A DNA stretch of 64,000 nucleotides from Conchocele bisecta (taxonomy: Eukaryota > Mollusca > Bivalvia > Lucinida > Thyasiridae): assembly GCA_029237695.1 (NCBI GenBank), contig CM055279.1, positions 4,420,323 through 4,484,322 on the forward strand. Reading direction: 5' to 3'. Both the position numbers and the translations under genes were made by a program. Below the pieces are notes generated by a model. That model searched no databases. It had not been told where the DNA came from and saw nothing but the letters and a program-made list of their open reading frames with translations. This document shows positions 42,051 through 53,704 of this stretch, one piece after another; position 1 is the first letter of the stretch, and each line of letters opens with the position of its first letter.

Positions 42051-43972
42051 AACTAGCACCGTTTGTTCGTCGACCACCGTTTGTTCGAGACTGCTCGGTG
42101 GGTCCGGCGGTATGCCCTCCGGAATATTTTTGATATCTACACCCCATTTTGCTGCCTTATAGCGCATTTTAGAGCAAACATATCTTTACTCGCCAAATTG
42201 TAGGGGGGCGCGGGCCGGGTTTTCCCCTACGTGAATCCTCCCTGGAATACACAACTTCTATATTTGCAGATTCAACGCGTCTAAATTCAAACGAGACGCT
42301 TCAAACGAATGTCGCAATTTTGTGGTCGGTACAAATTTAGTGTGTAAATCACTGACTTGATTATATAGTGTGCAGACATGAATTAAAAATACATGTACGT
42401 ACATGTACGCCACGGTTCTTTTTAGCATGGCTTGGTTGGCCACTCATTTCTTTGTTTACAAAGGCGTTGAATGTACTTTTTCTGAAACGCAACACAATTA
42501 AATTGCAAATTTCGTTTTCCAATTAATTATTCCCGACGAGAGAATACAGTGTATACATATACATGCACCAGTACTATTATGCTTACTGCCGGTATTTTTA
42601 TCAGAACATTTTGTAACAATTATACAATCATGTATGTCACATCGACACATTTTCCCGACATTGACAGGTTTATGTATATATATTTGTTTTCAAACGGTAA
42701 ACCCATTATCAAAAATTCAAACCGACACACATTTAAAAATACATAGTAATGGATAATTTTGCCCTGAATGTTCTGTTGGCCACTTTTGATTTTAACTGTA
42801 CATTCCACTTACTAAATAAATACGCATGCTGTCGCGCGGGCATCAGTCACGCAAATAAAAACATATGAAGGAATCTACAAAGTACGGTTGATAAATGCAT
42901 ACATTTATAAAATTTGAAGAAACTTATATAAAAAATTCAGTACCGGCAGTAAATTCATAGACGAGACGGGTAGCCCACACAATAACTTTTTTACGCGGAC
43001 ACACCTAACAATATCTGCCCTCTCGGTGTGGGGCAGTGGCGCGGCGTATTAGCTACACAGGAAAACGTTCCTCCCGCTTTCTGAGATGTAAATTTAATTC
43101 CGAGATTCGGGTATGGACAGTCGATTTTTAATTTGTTTAAAACTCCCCGAGGGTGGACAGTCCGACTACCCAATAGACACCATCGGGCGCTGAAGTCAAT
43201 GATATGTGAAGCCATAGGCATATCCAAATTCTAACCAAATTCAGGTCATTCATTTCTACAGAAAATAATGCATTTGTTTCAATCACAGATTGTTTCCAGA
43301 TTGTTTCAATTTCAAACACCAGGAATGTCGTTTAGTTGTTTGTGTTCGGTCCTTGGTGAGTGACGTAATATCTACATCAATAAATGAAGTCACAATTAAC
43401 TGTTACGTAAATAACGTCAATTAGATTCTGAACTAAATTCTCAAATAATTACAATGTATAATGTATATGCGTACATGTATATGCATAGTCTGTGATAGTT
43501 GGCGATAGAAGCAAATTACGAAGTCACAAGTCGGCTAATTATAGATTTAACATTGATAGTGCGTTTGGTTTGTTCTCTAGTTGTACATATTATAGTTTTA
43601 TTATGTTCAATGTTTGATAGTATTCATATTAACACTTGTAGATACATTTAGTGCAACTTATTAGCAAATACAGTTTACAGCAAGCACAGTCAATGAGTCT
43701 ATGAATACGCATTTCTACTGTAGGCTGATGTGTTGCATGGTACAAACGTCAGCGTTTCAATAACGTCATTTTATCGAGGACGTTACTTTTTATTCCTTGC
43801 GTGATTGACATGGTGCTACAAACAGTGAGATAAAACAAAAACTATGAAACATATTTGCATTTTCTTTTCAGCATATTGTTTTTGAAAGGTGTCCGCATCA
43901 AAAAATTTAAAAAAGTGCCAATTGAAATTTTGTCATTAAGGCTGGTTTTCACAGAGCGCGGCCCATATATAT
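42051..43972 (-). mobile_element. Repeat element A (inverted copy of 45,573-46,937)
   Basis: Shares with element B, in reverse orientation: 'cgaactagcaccgtttgttc', 'atgccctccggaatat', 'ccccattttgctgcc', 'gattcacgtaggggaaaa' (complement), 'aaaatcgactgtcc' (complement), 'gaaaggtgtccgcatc' and the outer end 'ccagccttaatgacaa' (complement). It is 1.9 kb against 1.36 kb for B, so one carries indels. No TIRs and no coding frame seen; class unknown. It ends about 70 bp from Polinton 2. Confidence 0.75.
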
Positions 43973-44044
43973 GAACAAGGATTCTAACATTGGTTGCACA
44001 CGACCTCGTATCATAACAAAATAACATGCTTACATGTTTACAAT

Positions 44045-44226
44045 AGTACTATATAGGGTATGAGTATATATGGTACCGCGACTGAGGGGAAATTATAGTG
44101 CGTGTAAGTAACCACCACTACGAAAATGGGTTATATTTTTGGGGGCAAAAAATATGTAAATGCTTCACCACCCCTGTTTGGGTGGATTCATTTTTCGAAT
44201 TTCTAATAAATTCGAAAAAAATGATC
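44045..44226. repeat. Polinton 2 left TIR
   Basis: About 180 bp matching the complement of 53,395-53,609. The inner half is best conserved: 'aatgcttcaccacccctgtt' and 'ttcgaatttct'. This TIR is longer than that of Polinton 1 and unrelated to it beyond the terminal ~14 bp. Confidence 0.88.
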
Positions 44227-44251
44227 AAACAAAATTAAGTTCTGAGAATCT

Positions 44252-45251
44252 TCAGAACTTAACCGGCAGCTGGGTGTCAGAAGGCACCGCAAGAAGTTCT
44301 TCGCGAACAAACCCGCGCGATGGACCACTGTCGAGGTAGTAGAGCACGGGCTCATCGGTTTGGTAATATATCGATCCAGATGATATACATTGACCACACG
44401 GGATCAGTCACGCGGCGGCGACCACCTTCGAGCTCTCCCGGTTGATAGAGGTACCGGACGGCAACATCCGATGGAAGCCGTTTCTCCGCTAAACCAACGG
44501 GTCGCCCACGCGAGACGGCGGATGGTTTGTGCGTCACTATTTTCGCCTTGATGGCATTCGCGGGCTTCTTACCGACTTGCCGTTCAGTGCAGAGACCACG
44601 GCGGGCAGCCTGGTCACCCAGTCGGTCGATCGCGAATGAGGGTCTACAAGCTCTTTGGCATATTGGTGCCCGAACAGCCTCTCAACCAGGGTTCGATTGA
44701 ACCGCTCCACGATCCCCTGGTCCCAATGGATGTTGACGCGGCCGCGTCTGACAGAAACGTCGTGCTTAGCCAATATATGAGAGATCGCGCCCATGAACTG
44801 GCGGCCGGGATCGACCTGGAAAATATTCGGCCATTTGAAAGGACTCCTCTTATATATTCGGGAAAGAGCCTCGGCCACCTCCTTAGACTCTTTCGTGGCC
44901 AGCGGCTCAGCCCCCTTATAGCGACTCGCTACGTCAACGATTGTCAGTGCGTACTTGTACGTCTTGCGACCGACGCGATCGTGAGGGAGAAACAGGAGGT
45001 CTGCTTGGTGGACTTCGTTCGGCACCGGCACGTCGAATTTCGGCCGCGGAATATTGTGAGGCGCGGGTAAATAGATCTGCCAGATGGCCTGCTTCTTGAG
45101 CCATTCCTTGTCGGCGTTTTCGGAAACCTTGGTCGCCGCCGCGAGGTTCTTGATGGCCGCGAGTCCCTTCCAGTAGCCGCGGGGGCTGTAGTATGTGTTC
45201 GCTAGCTTGCGCGCTAGGCGATAGTTTGCTATTAAGCTTGCGCGTGTCCAT
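44252..45251 (-). pseudogene. Polinton 2 integrase (retroviral-type, rve)
   Basis: Start ATG at 45,251 (matches the Polinton 1 start). A short deletion relative to Polinton 1 near 45,215 shifts the frame, so most of the protein is read in the frame that opens at 45,442. The three catalytic positions are intact: Asp in HQADLLFLP, Asp in FQVDPGRQF and Glu in DQGIVERFN, with 35 positions between the last two. Further frame breaks lie near 44,545 and 44,390. The C-terminal SH3-like block (VRYLYQPGELEGG) is present. It sits next to the left TIR, whereas Polinton 1 has integrase internal. Confidence 0.88.
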
Positions 45252-45555
45252 CGTATGCGAGGTATTCTAGTAGGTCGAACAGTCTCCAACATGCCCTCGC
45301 CAGATCGTCCGGTAACTGCGTCGTCGATACTAAACCTTTGGGGGAAGTTTCGCTGCAGCTGCCGGTTCAGTTCTGAAAGAACTCGGGGGAATCTAACATC
45401 CGCTTTGCGAAAAGGGTGGCCGCTTTTTCGTCTTCGCGCCACGTATCTAGAGAGTCTTGGGCCAGACTGATCAGACCCTTTGCGGCAGCTAAGCGGTGTT
45501 TAAGGGCCGTGTAGCCTACATCGATAAGAGCAAAATAAAGCTCGTCAACTAACAT
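45232..45555 (-). pseudogene. Polinton 2 copy of the pre-integrase ORF
   Basis: Start ATG 45,555; in-frame stop at 45,367; the frame continues to 45,232 and ends in CWRLFDLLEYLAYDGHAQ. Homologous along its length to 20,877-21,263. Its 3' end overlaps the integrase start, as in Polinton 1. Element B begins 18 bp upstream. Confidence 0.7.
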
Positions 45556-45572
45556 CGTTCTATATATATATG

Positions 45573-46725
45573 GGCCGTGCTCTGTGAAAACCGGCCTTAA
45601 TGACAAAATTTTGGATTTGCATTGTTTTACATTGTCTGATGCGGACACCTTTCAAAAAGAATATTCTGAAAAGAAAATGCAATTATGTTTAATGGTTTTT
45701 GTTTTATCTCACTTTTTGTAGCACGATGTGAATCACGCACGAAAAAAAAACGTGACGAAACGGCGACGTTTGTACAATGCAACTCAACAGCCTACAGTCG
45801 AAATGAGTGTTCATAGACTCATTGACTGTGCTTGATATAAACTGTATTTGCTGATAAGTTACACTAAATGTATCTACAAGTGTTAGTATGTATACTATCA
45901 AACATTCTTCAGAATAAAACTATGATATGTACATGTAGTGAACAAAACAAACGCACAACTATCGATTTTAAATCTATAATTAGCCGACCTGTGGCTTCGT
46001 AATTTGCCACCATCGCCATAATAGATTCATATACGTGTGTCGTCAGAAAGATACATTGTAATTATTTCAGAATTGACGTCATTTACAGTTAATTGTGACG
46101 TCATTTATTGATTTAGACAATACGTCACCAAAGACCAAAAAACTAAACGGCAATTGTAAAATTGTAAATTATATGCACATCGTATCGGTGATTGAAACAA
46201 ATGCATTTTATTTCTGTAGAAATGAATGACCAGAATTTGGATAGGCCTATGGCTGCACATATCAATGACTTCAGCGCCCGATGGGGTCTAGAGGGTAGTC
46301 GGACACCCCCGGGCATTTTTAAACAAATTAAAAATCGACTGTCCTTTCCCCGACTCTCGGAATTAAATTTACATCTCAGAAAGCGGGAAGAACATTTTCC
46401 TGTGTAGCCAATATGACTGACAGACGGGCTAATGTACCCCGTACTAGCAGGTAGCAGGTCTATGGAAAAATGCTGCGCGCTGACCCCCACTCCCTCGACT
46501 GGCCACCATCGCCACTGCCGGGAAAATATGGAGTATACATGGTTGTATAATTGTTACATGTCACGATAAAAATACCGGCAGTATATTCCCTCGTCGGGAA
46601 TAATTAATTTGAAAATGAAATGTGCAATTTAGTTTTGTTGTGTTTCAGAAAAAGTACATTCAGCGCCTTTGTAAACAAAGAAACTGCCATTCTAAAAACA
46701 AGGGCGGATTCACGTAGGGGAAAAC

Positions 46726-46758
<33 letters not shown>

Positions 46759-46937
46759 ACCCCCCCCCCCCCCCCCACCCCTAAAAGTTGGCGCGTAAAG
46801 ATATTTCTGCTCTAAAATGCTCCATAACGCAGCAAAATGGGGTGTAAATATCAAACATATTCCGGAGGGCATACTGCCGGACCCACCTACCAGTCTCCCC
46901 AGCTCCGCTTGGTCGACGAACAAACGGTGCTAGTTCG
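45573..46937 (+). mobile_element. Repeat element B inside Polinton 2
   Basis: Inverted copy of element A. Its left end abuts 'tatatatat' of the native Polinton; its right end ('ggtgctagttcgtac') abuts the fibre reading frame (tggatgg...). The ~8 kb of Polinton genes expected between these two points is absent, so the element lies exactly at a deletion junction. It contains a 45-bp C-run (46,733-46,777). Confidence 0.75.
46733..46777. repeat. Poly-C tract in element B
   Basis: About 45 bases, nearly all C with two A interruptions. Element A has only 'taggggggcgcggg' at the matching place, so it expanded here or is a sequencing artefact. Confidence 0.9.
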
Positions 46938-47122
46938 TACTGGATGGGGAAGAACGGGCGATTGGTGTCACTAAACTCGCTGGACAGAGGTCAGCGATGG
47001 TTTTGTTCGCCGGTGACAATCCAATTAGACTTTCCGAAGGTAGTGTTATTAACTTTGTTACGAAAATCGCTGCCCCAGCGAGTTCTTCCACTGTTGTAAC
47101 ATTGTTAATTGAACTTGATTGA
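46938..47122 (+). pseudogene. Fibre head remnant (C-terminal ~60 codons)
   Basis: Matches the last residues of the Polinton 1 fibre: DGEERAIGV, NPIRLSEG and VINFVTKIAAPASSSTVV, ending at TGA 47,120-47,122. Everything upstream is replaced by element B. Confidence 0.8.
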
Positions 47123-47744
47123 TGACGAGTGAACATTTAATACCGTTGAACCTACAACCAAAACATGCCGGTCCTGTTTCAACACCCAATCGAGCATTGG
47201 AATTGGGGGATAGAAGTTTGACCCCGTCAAACTGCAGGTTGGAAAATATCGTCGAGATACAGCAGATTCTAAAACAATAGGGGGAAACTCGGAGGGTAAA
47301 TGCTGAAAAATATAGACGAGCTGCAAATATAGCGGAGGGGGTGAGCACCTTGTTATCGTCCGTTTCTATACTGGGCTGGGCCGGAACCGCTGCATTGTTA
47401 TCTACAGTCGTGACAATTCCTATTGCCGCGGGTTTGAGTGGTGTAGCCGCTGGGACAGGACTGCTTTGTATGACGTTTAGAGTAGTGGGGATAAAATTCG
47501 AAAATAAAAGTAGAAAGCACGACAGAATATCGGTTCTCGCAAGGTCTAAGAAAAACAGCATCGACGTTATCGTGTCCAAAGCGTTGGCCGATAACAATAT
47601 ATCAGACGCTGAATTTGAGTTGGTGGTGGAGCAGATGTCTCGATATGAGGATTTAAAAAATACTATTAGAACTAAGGCGCGCGCCTTCCCAAGATTGAGA
47701 ATACTGCTTGGGATATATTTATGTTAAAACTGGGAGAGAGATAA
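47122..47744 (+). pseudogene. Polinton 2 small membrane protein (homologue of 8,125-8,405 + 12,007-12,172)
   Basis: Start ATG at 47,122 overlapping the fibre stop (TGATG). In-frame TAG at 47,278-47,280 and a frameshift near 47,675. Order: a polar N-terminus with the NRALELGDR region; a hydrophobic segment (VTIPIAAGLSGVAAGTGL); then a basic, helical tail containing LARSKKNSIDVIVSKALADN. The tail block is a recurrent feature of small Polinton proteins. Function unknown; a membrane-anchored helical protein. Confidence 0.7.
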
Positions 47745-48148
47745 AGTGGGGGGGGGGGGGAGTTACAACACCACCTCCAACACAAACAATGTTGGACAAT
47801 TGGAGGGAATTGTGAAGCCATTGAAATGTTGCTGAATTTTATTAAATAATCAGTAATGCACAGTAAATAATCAGTAATACGCAATAAATAATCATAATAG
47901 TAAGTAAATATTCAGTAATTCAGTAACCAATCAGTAATTTTATTAAATTATTCAATAAATAATATGCAATAAATAAATAATATGCAATAAAATATCAGTA
48001 ATACGCAGTAAACAATCAGTAATACCCAGTAAACAATCAGTAAAACGCAGTAAAAAATTTAAATAATCCAATTAAATTTAGTTGAATAATTATGAATACA
48101 TATTGAACATTAATATCTGCGTATGTATATTACGGAACGGAACGGAAA
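47745..48148. repeat. AT-rich array of 'aataatcagtaatacgcagt' repeats
   Basis: About 15 imperfect copies of 'agtaaacaatcagtaatac' between 47,830 and 48,060, preceded by a G-run (47,747-47,760). It parallels the AT-rich short-repeat spacer at 18,736-19,098 in Polinton 1, though the repeat unit differs. No gene. Confidence 0.7.
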
Positions 48149-48385
48149 ATGCCTAAATATGTTCTTGATCGCTCCGCTCTGTTAAATATTGCCGGGGCTC
48201 GGGGAAATGTACCGGCCTCATGGGTTAAAAAGAAATACCATATAGGATCTCGACGGCTTACCAATCTGTGGACGAAAGACCCGTATATATTCGGAGATCC
48301 GTGCCCAGCAGGAGGGTTTGGATTTATCGGGCCGAAGAGATCGGTTGGTCGCCCTCGGGGTACCAGAAATCCTGTTATAAATTAA
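48149..48385 (+). CDS. 78-residue basic protein with AT-hook-like motif
   Basis: Intact frame starting MPKYVLDRSALLNIAGARGN; a WVKKKYHIGSRRLTNLW segment looks helical and basic; the C-terminus has KRSVGRPRGTRN, an AT-hook core (GRP). It is followed directly by the end of the convergent polymerase gene. No counterpart in Polinton 1. Possibly DNA-binding; not recognised. Confidence 0.5.
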   Translation: MPKYVLDRSALLNIAGARGNVPASWVKKKYHIGSRRLTNLWTKDPYIFGDPCPAGGFGFIGPKRSVGRPRGTRNPVIN

Positions 48386-48635
48386 ATTTATACAAAATTT
48401 ATAATATTGGTGTTTGTAAAAAATATTTAATTATTGCGCTTACCATTTTTTATGGAAATGTTGTGGTTATTATTGTTTTAATTATTTATAGAAATTGGGG
48501 AAATAATAATAAATGGTGTCAAAGTTTTCGGTAATATTTTCAACTTTGGCGTAAAAAGCCCCGATCTTTTTTCCGTAAAATTTAGTTGGATGGATGGGCA
48601 TAGGTTTTAATCCCATTGATGGAGGATTTGATTAA

Positions 48636-51600
48636 TTAAAAAAGAGGTTCCGTGTGTATGTCGTCGGGAAGAATTCTTCTTTTATCGTAAAAGGCCGATA
48701 GTCCCAACTTCCTCTGCGTATATGTTTTCATCGCGCAGTCCCGCATTCGGAATCCGCGGTTTTCACACATATCTTTCCCGCCTTTGCAAACATCCTCTCA
48801 CCCCCAGTTCAGCGCGTTCTTATACCGATTCCAGGTTAGCGTGTTCTGTCTGGCAGATAATTCTTTTGCGGAATGTTTTAATTGGCCAGCCCAATTTCCT
48901 TGGGGGCCCCGGTACCACTGCCGTTCTCATCGGTGCTAATACTCGCGGGCGCCAACTTCTCCACAAAATAGCACTTGCTCGATAGAGCAATGGCGCGATC
49001 TCCGTGGAATTCTATCTTAGTCCGGGCTCTCGGTCACTCCATTTATCCCACGCCAACCATTTTTTCTTATCTTTCTCGTACTCGGCGCGCAGGTGGGGTT
49101 TTACCCTACTATCGAAACTTCCGGATTTCTCATTCCCTTGCGGGGGTTTCGCTCTTACGCCCATGTATAGCCTGTCCGTATCCATTTCTATTAATTCAAA
49201 ATCCGCGCGATCTATATATTTATCTAGAAAATCGTAATAGAATTTCAACATTCTCAGCTTGGCCAGTTGGTACACGGCTATCCCGCAGTGAAACGGCCTA
49301 TTCATAACCGCATTGACTTTTCTAGAATATATCTCGTACGCGTCGCCGATCTCCTCCAAATCGTGGAAGTATCCAGATCTCAATGCCCTGTCCACACATT
49401 TCTCGTCTTTCGTATATGTCGTATTCAGGTGCCCCTCCGGAGACTCGATCATTTTATCGCATCACGAATTCCCTAACAATTTCATTATGTCACTAATAGG
49501 GGTTTTACTCGCGTCCTCGTCACCGGTTCTCCGCGCGGCAGTAGCTTCCTTAACAAACCACACAAACGGTTTACCGGCACTATAATCGATAGTCCGTGGA
49601 CCCCCGTGATGTCCAGCCCGTGTTGTAAATACCATGTTAGAAGCGGTGAACACAGTAATACTTTTTCGGCAGACAGCGCCCCTACTAGTTTATTCCCGGT
49701 ACCGCGTTTTCATCCCGAGTCGTCTAAATATTTTAACATGTAATCGGGTTCTTCTCCCTCCTCGACTACTCGGTTAATAAATAATGGAGACATCTCCGAA
49801 AATTTGTCTTTCAATTTGTCGGGAACCTGTATATCCACCTCGGCAAATCCCCACCAGCAGACCCACGGCCCGGTGGACACCCCCCCCCCCCCCCCCCCCG
49901 CACGCGCCAGCCATGCATTTGTTCGATAAAGTCCGCAATTTGTTGTGGATCGTACGGGTCCCCCGGGCTATCGGTTATAATGCCCTCACCACACGGCATC
50001 TCCATATTTAACGTAGATAGATACAGCGCGTTGGCGTCGAGCCCTAACACCGCTTCACATTTTGTACCGCCCCCTTCCGGTGTTGACCTAATTTTTGTGA
50101 CCCCGGCTTCCGCGTGGCGAGAGAATACGATTGACGGTCCTCCGACCAGAGCGCCTTTCAACATTTCGTACGCCTCCGCCGAAGGGGCGTACAGCGGCTC
50201 ACATTTGGCGGCAGCCGCTATGCTTGTTTTAGTTATGTAGGAGTTTACGTGTTCTTTTATTGTTCCCTAAGAAGGTATTGCAGCGCGACCCGGGGCAGGG
50301 TAACCGCATCTTTAAACATGTCAATGCCTCTCGTCTTGTAAAAATTTGACATTTTACCGATCGCCTCTACAAACGGGCCCACGTCCAAATCATTCTAGTA
50401 TCGCAACCACTCTCTGAACGTTTTCATATTTTTATTTTTATAAATCTCATTGCATGCGGCCAACTCCGCCTTGGTTATTTTTTCCTTCGGGTTGAGTTGA
50501 TTGTCCCAGTGTTTTAAATCGGGCAACCCCTCGTTATCCAGTTTATCGATAGAATCGAACCACTCGTATGGGAAGAACGACTTTTACCCCTCGCATCCGT
50601 AGGCCTTTATCCATTTGTCGTAGGACGTATCCGGACTGAGATATAATTTTACGTCTAGAAATCGGAATTCGGGGGTAAATAGGAATATCGTCGTGTTTAC
50701 TTCTTACCCACGAGAACTTTCGATGTGGTATCGGTCAACAGCCCGACTAAATGTCTCTTTATCAGATTTAGATCGTATCGACAAGAATTGAACCCAATTA
50801 CGGTAACTTGATCTACCAATCGGGTGATCTCGCGCTGTTGGGTCGCGGGGAGTCGGTCCATGCAGGTAGGAAGGTGTATTTTACCGATGGCCTCGCGTAT
50901 CGCCTTACCCCTTTGTTGTATGTTTTCCATAAATAGGGCAACCAATTTGGCCGGATCCGTTTCACATATGTGAGTTATTTCGTTACATAAATTATCGCCG
51001 ATGGTCACGCTTATGGGCACATGATCGTTTTACAAATTCGAGATTACCTTTTTCACTCCGGCCCCCAATCGCGCGCTAGGAAGCAGGATCGCCTTCGCTA
51101 GTTTTCGACAAACAGGCTTCAAAATCGTACGCAATCTGGTACGGATATACGGTTGTCGACGGATCCGGTGTTTTCTCCCACTGGCCTTTATAATCGCACT
51201 CCCAAATAGTAATTAATGTAAACTCCTTTGCGATCGCAGCGTCTCTCGCTCGAGTTTTTCTTACTTTTTCAATTGCCCGCGCGACCGCCGCCTCTTTGTC
51301 GACTGGCTCGACCGCCTTCTCTTCGTCGACTGACTCGACCGCCTTCTCTTCGTCGTCGATTGGTGGCAGATTTTGAAAATCCCAGGGGAGGGACACTTAG
51401 TGCACACGTGCCACCAACACACGTAATGTAGCTCAAGTGTGTTCGATTCCTCACAACCTCCGTCGATGATCTCGTATTCGCGGAGTTTGTGGTCCCCTCG
51501 CTATTGCCTGCGCACACCCTGTGTCTTCCGCAACCACAGCCCCTGCGGCTCTCAGCGCCTCCAAACCCCCTGCGGAAGCGCACTTAGGGCACCCGTGCCA

Positions 51601-53193
51601 ATAACACTCGTGAAATTGGTAAACCGTGTTAGTTTCCTCACAAAATCCGTCGACGGTTTGTCCCGTCACCAACCTCTCACCGCCGTGGCCGCAGTGCGCA
51701 GTGTGAATATGGGGTCCGTCGAAAGAGCCTAACCAACTTGTTGCCTTCGCACTCGCGTGAGATCTGGGGTAAAAGACCCTTTCGAAGGCGGATGTGGGTC
51801 TGTCGATCTGAGCGCCTTTACACGTGAGCTTCGTCTCCCCTCGCATGCAGGTGAGTGTGTGGCGTTTTAAACTATGGGATTGTGTGAATCGTTGCACCCG
51901 TAGCAGCAGAGGGTGTTGGTGGTTTTGTTCATGTCGGTGATCAGGAACGCGTGATTATTGTTAAAAACCGATTTTCATTTTCTTCGTACCAATTTCTTCG
52001 TAATGCGCCGCCACTTTTCTTAAATATCATGTGCCCTCTTCGACCGGTTCATACGCCTCGATTCCGAGTTTAAAACATTCCTCCATATTTTTTTCAGGTC
52101 GTCAAATAGTATAGGACCGGCCGGTCTTTTACACCCCTTACTTTTACAGAAATGGATATATTCATGAGCCAGCGGTCTGCCCGCAGATCAGTCGTGTGAA
52201 GAACGATACATCTAAACGGGCAAAGCTCGTCGTTAAATTTATTCAACGGTTGTATCCCCTTCCGATATCGCAGCCATTCGGGAAGCGGTCCCCCGCCACT
52301 TTCGAGGATCTCATGCCCGCATCGTCTGCGCTAGATGAAATAATTAATTTAATCGTAACGCCGGACCACCTAACAAACGTCCATTTCGTACTCGGGCCGG
52401 TTATTTTATCGATGTTCAATCTAGTTTCCTCCTGTTCGGCAATCCATTCATTCGCGTCCTCGTATTCTCTCAACCAGGGCTCCCGCGCAGTTGTTTATGA
52501 AATATTATCGTTTCCGGCCTACCTCGCGTGTCGGTCTGCTCAATGTGAGCCAACTTGTACGAAAAAGAATAACGTATGTAGAAGCTACCCGTTAGCATTG
52601 GGGTGATCTCTGACATTATTCGTTCAGTTATATTTACTTGGGTGCGCCGTTTTAGAGTAACGGTTATTGTGCGACGCCCTTTCACTATTTTTCGCTCCGT
52701 TTGTGTGTAGTCGTCCAAGATGTCATCGCCTTCGTCTATTATTTTCCTTAACAGGGTGGGTTTTCGGAATTAGTTTTTTGGGTAACCCAATGTTTCTGCC
52801 TCGCAGGCCCAATACCACCTCATCGGCGAGAGAACAAGCTTTCTTTATCACAAGTTGTGGGGTTAAATTGTGAAGGGTCCCGCGTGTGTAGGCACAAGTA
52901 AATCTTTTCATAAATTCCTCATTTTTCGCCTCATTTATAATCTTGCACAGACCTTTCGCTCCCGCATTTTGGGGAAAAGTTATTCCCAATTTGGAGGCCT
53001 CCGACCGTAATTCGCGAACTTTCGCGGATCCTCGTGGGTTTTTTTTTACCATTGTTTTATTCGTATTACGGGGAATTTTAGGCGGGGTTTGTACCGCTCT
53101 TTGGGCTGGGGAAATCGCTACCTCACTAATCAGTTTATGAGATACATTCGGTTTCCTCGCCATCCGGCTCATATTTGTTATGGCAATCGTCAT
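48636..53193 (-). pseudogene. Polinton 2 protein-primed DNA polymerase B
   Basis: Same layout as 22,325-26,318: SAP-like N-terminus (LRSEASKLGITF...GLCKIINEAKNEEFMKRF) at 52,850-53,080, then polymerase. The metal-site candidate YQFHECYWHGC is at about 51,610 and partly duplicated at 51,386-51,465. Exonuclease DFEA near 51,110 and a NSCRYD site near 50,780. DANALYLS near 50,020; MDTDR near 49,170, where Ser is Arg. More than ten frameshifts or stops. Insertions include a 22-base C-run (49,879-49,900). The coding DNA is GC-richer than its Polinton 1 counterpart. The stop is at 48,636. Non-functional. Confidence 0.85.
49879..49900. repeat. Poly-C tract inside polymerase gene
   Basis: About 20 consecutive C interrupting the reading frame. 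No such tract at the matching place in Polinton 1. Confidence 0.9.
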
Positions 53194-53394
53194 AATGTCT
53201 TTCTATATGCTAGTAAATACACTTTTCCCAATCCTGGGAATTAATTATTAATTATAAAGAGGTACTATATTTGTTCAATATGGCGGATTTCGATAAGTGG
53301 TATAATCCGTAATGGTTTTGGCTACTGTTTTTTTAGCGATTTGTCATAATTTCTCATAATTTCTCATAATCAGATTCTCATAATTAATTTTGTT

Positions 53395-53609
53395 TAATCA
53401 TTTTTCGAATTTTAGAAATTCGTAAAATGAATACCCCCAAACAGGGGTGGTGAAGCATTTTCATATTTTTTGCCCCCCCACCCCCCCCCCCACCCCCCCC
53501 CCACAAAAAAAAAAAAAGTATGCCCATTTTCGATGGTAGTGGTTACCCCCCTGACCTCCAGGCTGTTCCCACCCCCTCGCGGTAACGAACTCATACCCTA
53601 TATACTACT
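53395..53609. repeat. Polinton 2 right TIR with poly-C insertion
   Basis: Inverted partner of 44,045-44,226. It contains a 30-base C-run with A interruptions (53,473-53,503) and an adjacent A-run, both absent from the left TIR. Confidence 0.88.
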
Positions 53610-53704
53610 ACAATTGTAATTCTATATGCATTCTATGTATTTCTGCAGGATAACGATACTTCTCAAATGATCATATGAACTTGCCACGACAATTTTGACG
53701 TTAG

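Larger units (their letters stand above)
44045..53609. mobile_element. Polinton 2: shortened, rearranged Polinton
   Basis: Ends AGTACTATATAGGG... and ...CCCTATATACTACT; flanked by ACAAT at 44,040-44,044 and 53,610-53,614 (6 bp, TACAAT, if the last T is included). It contains integrase and its upstream gene (-), element B, fibre head remnant, membrane gene and AT-hook ORF (+), and polymerase B (-). Capsid, ATPase, penton-like and most small membrane genes are gone. The integrase-to-membrane-gene block is inverted relative to polymerase compared with Polinton 1. All main genes are broken. Confidence 0.92.

Noticed and set aside
46660..46923. Frame with a 17-residue Gly run
   Set aside because: Caused by the poly-C tract in element B.
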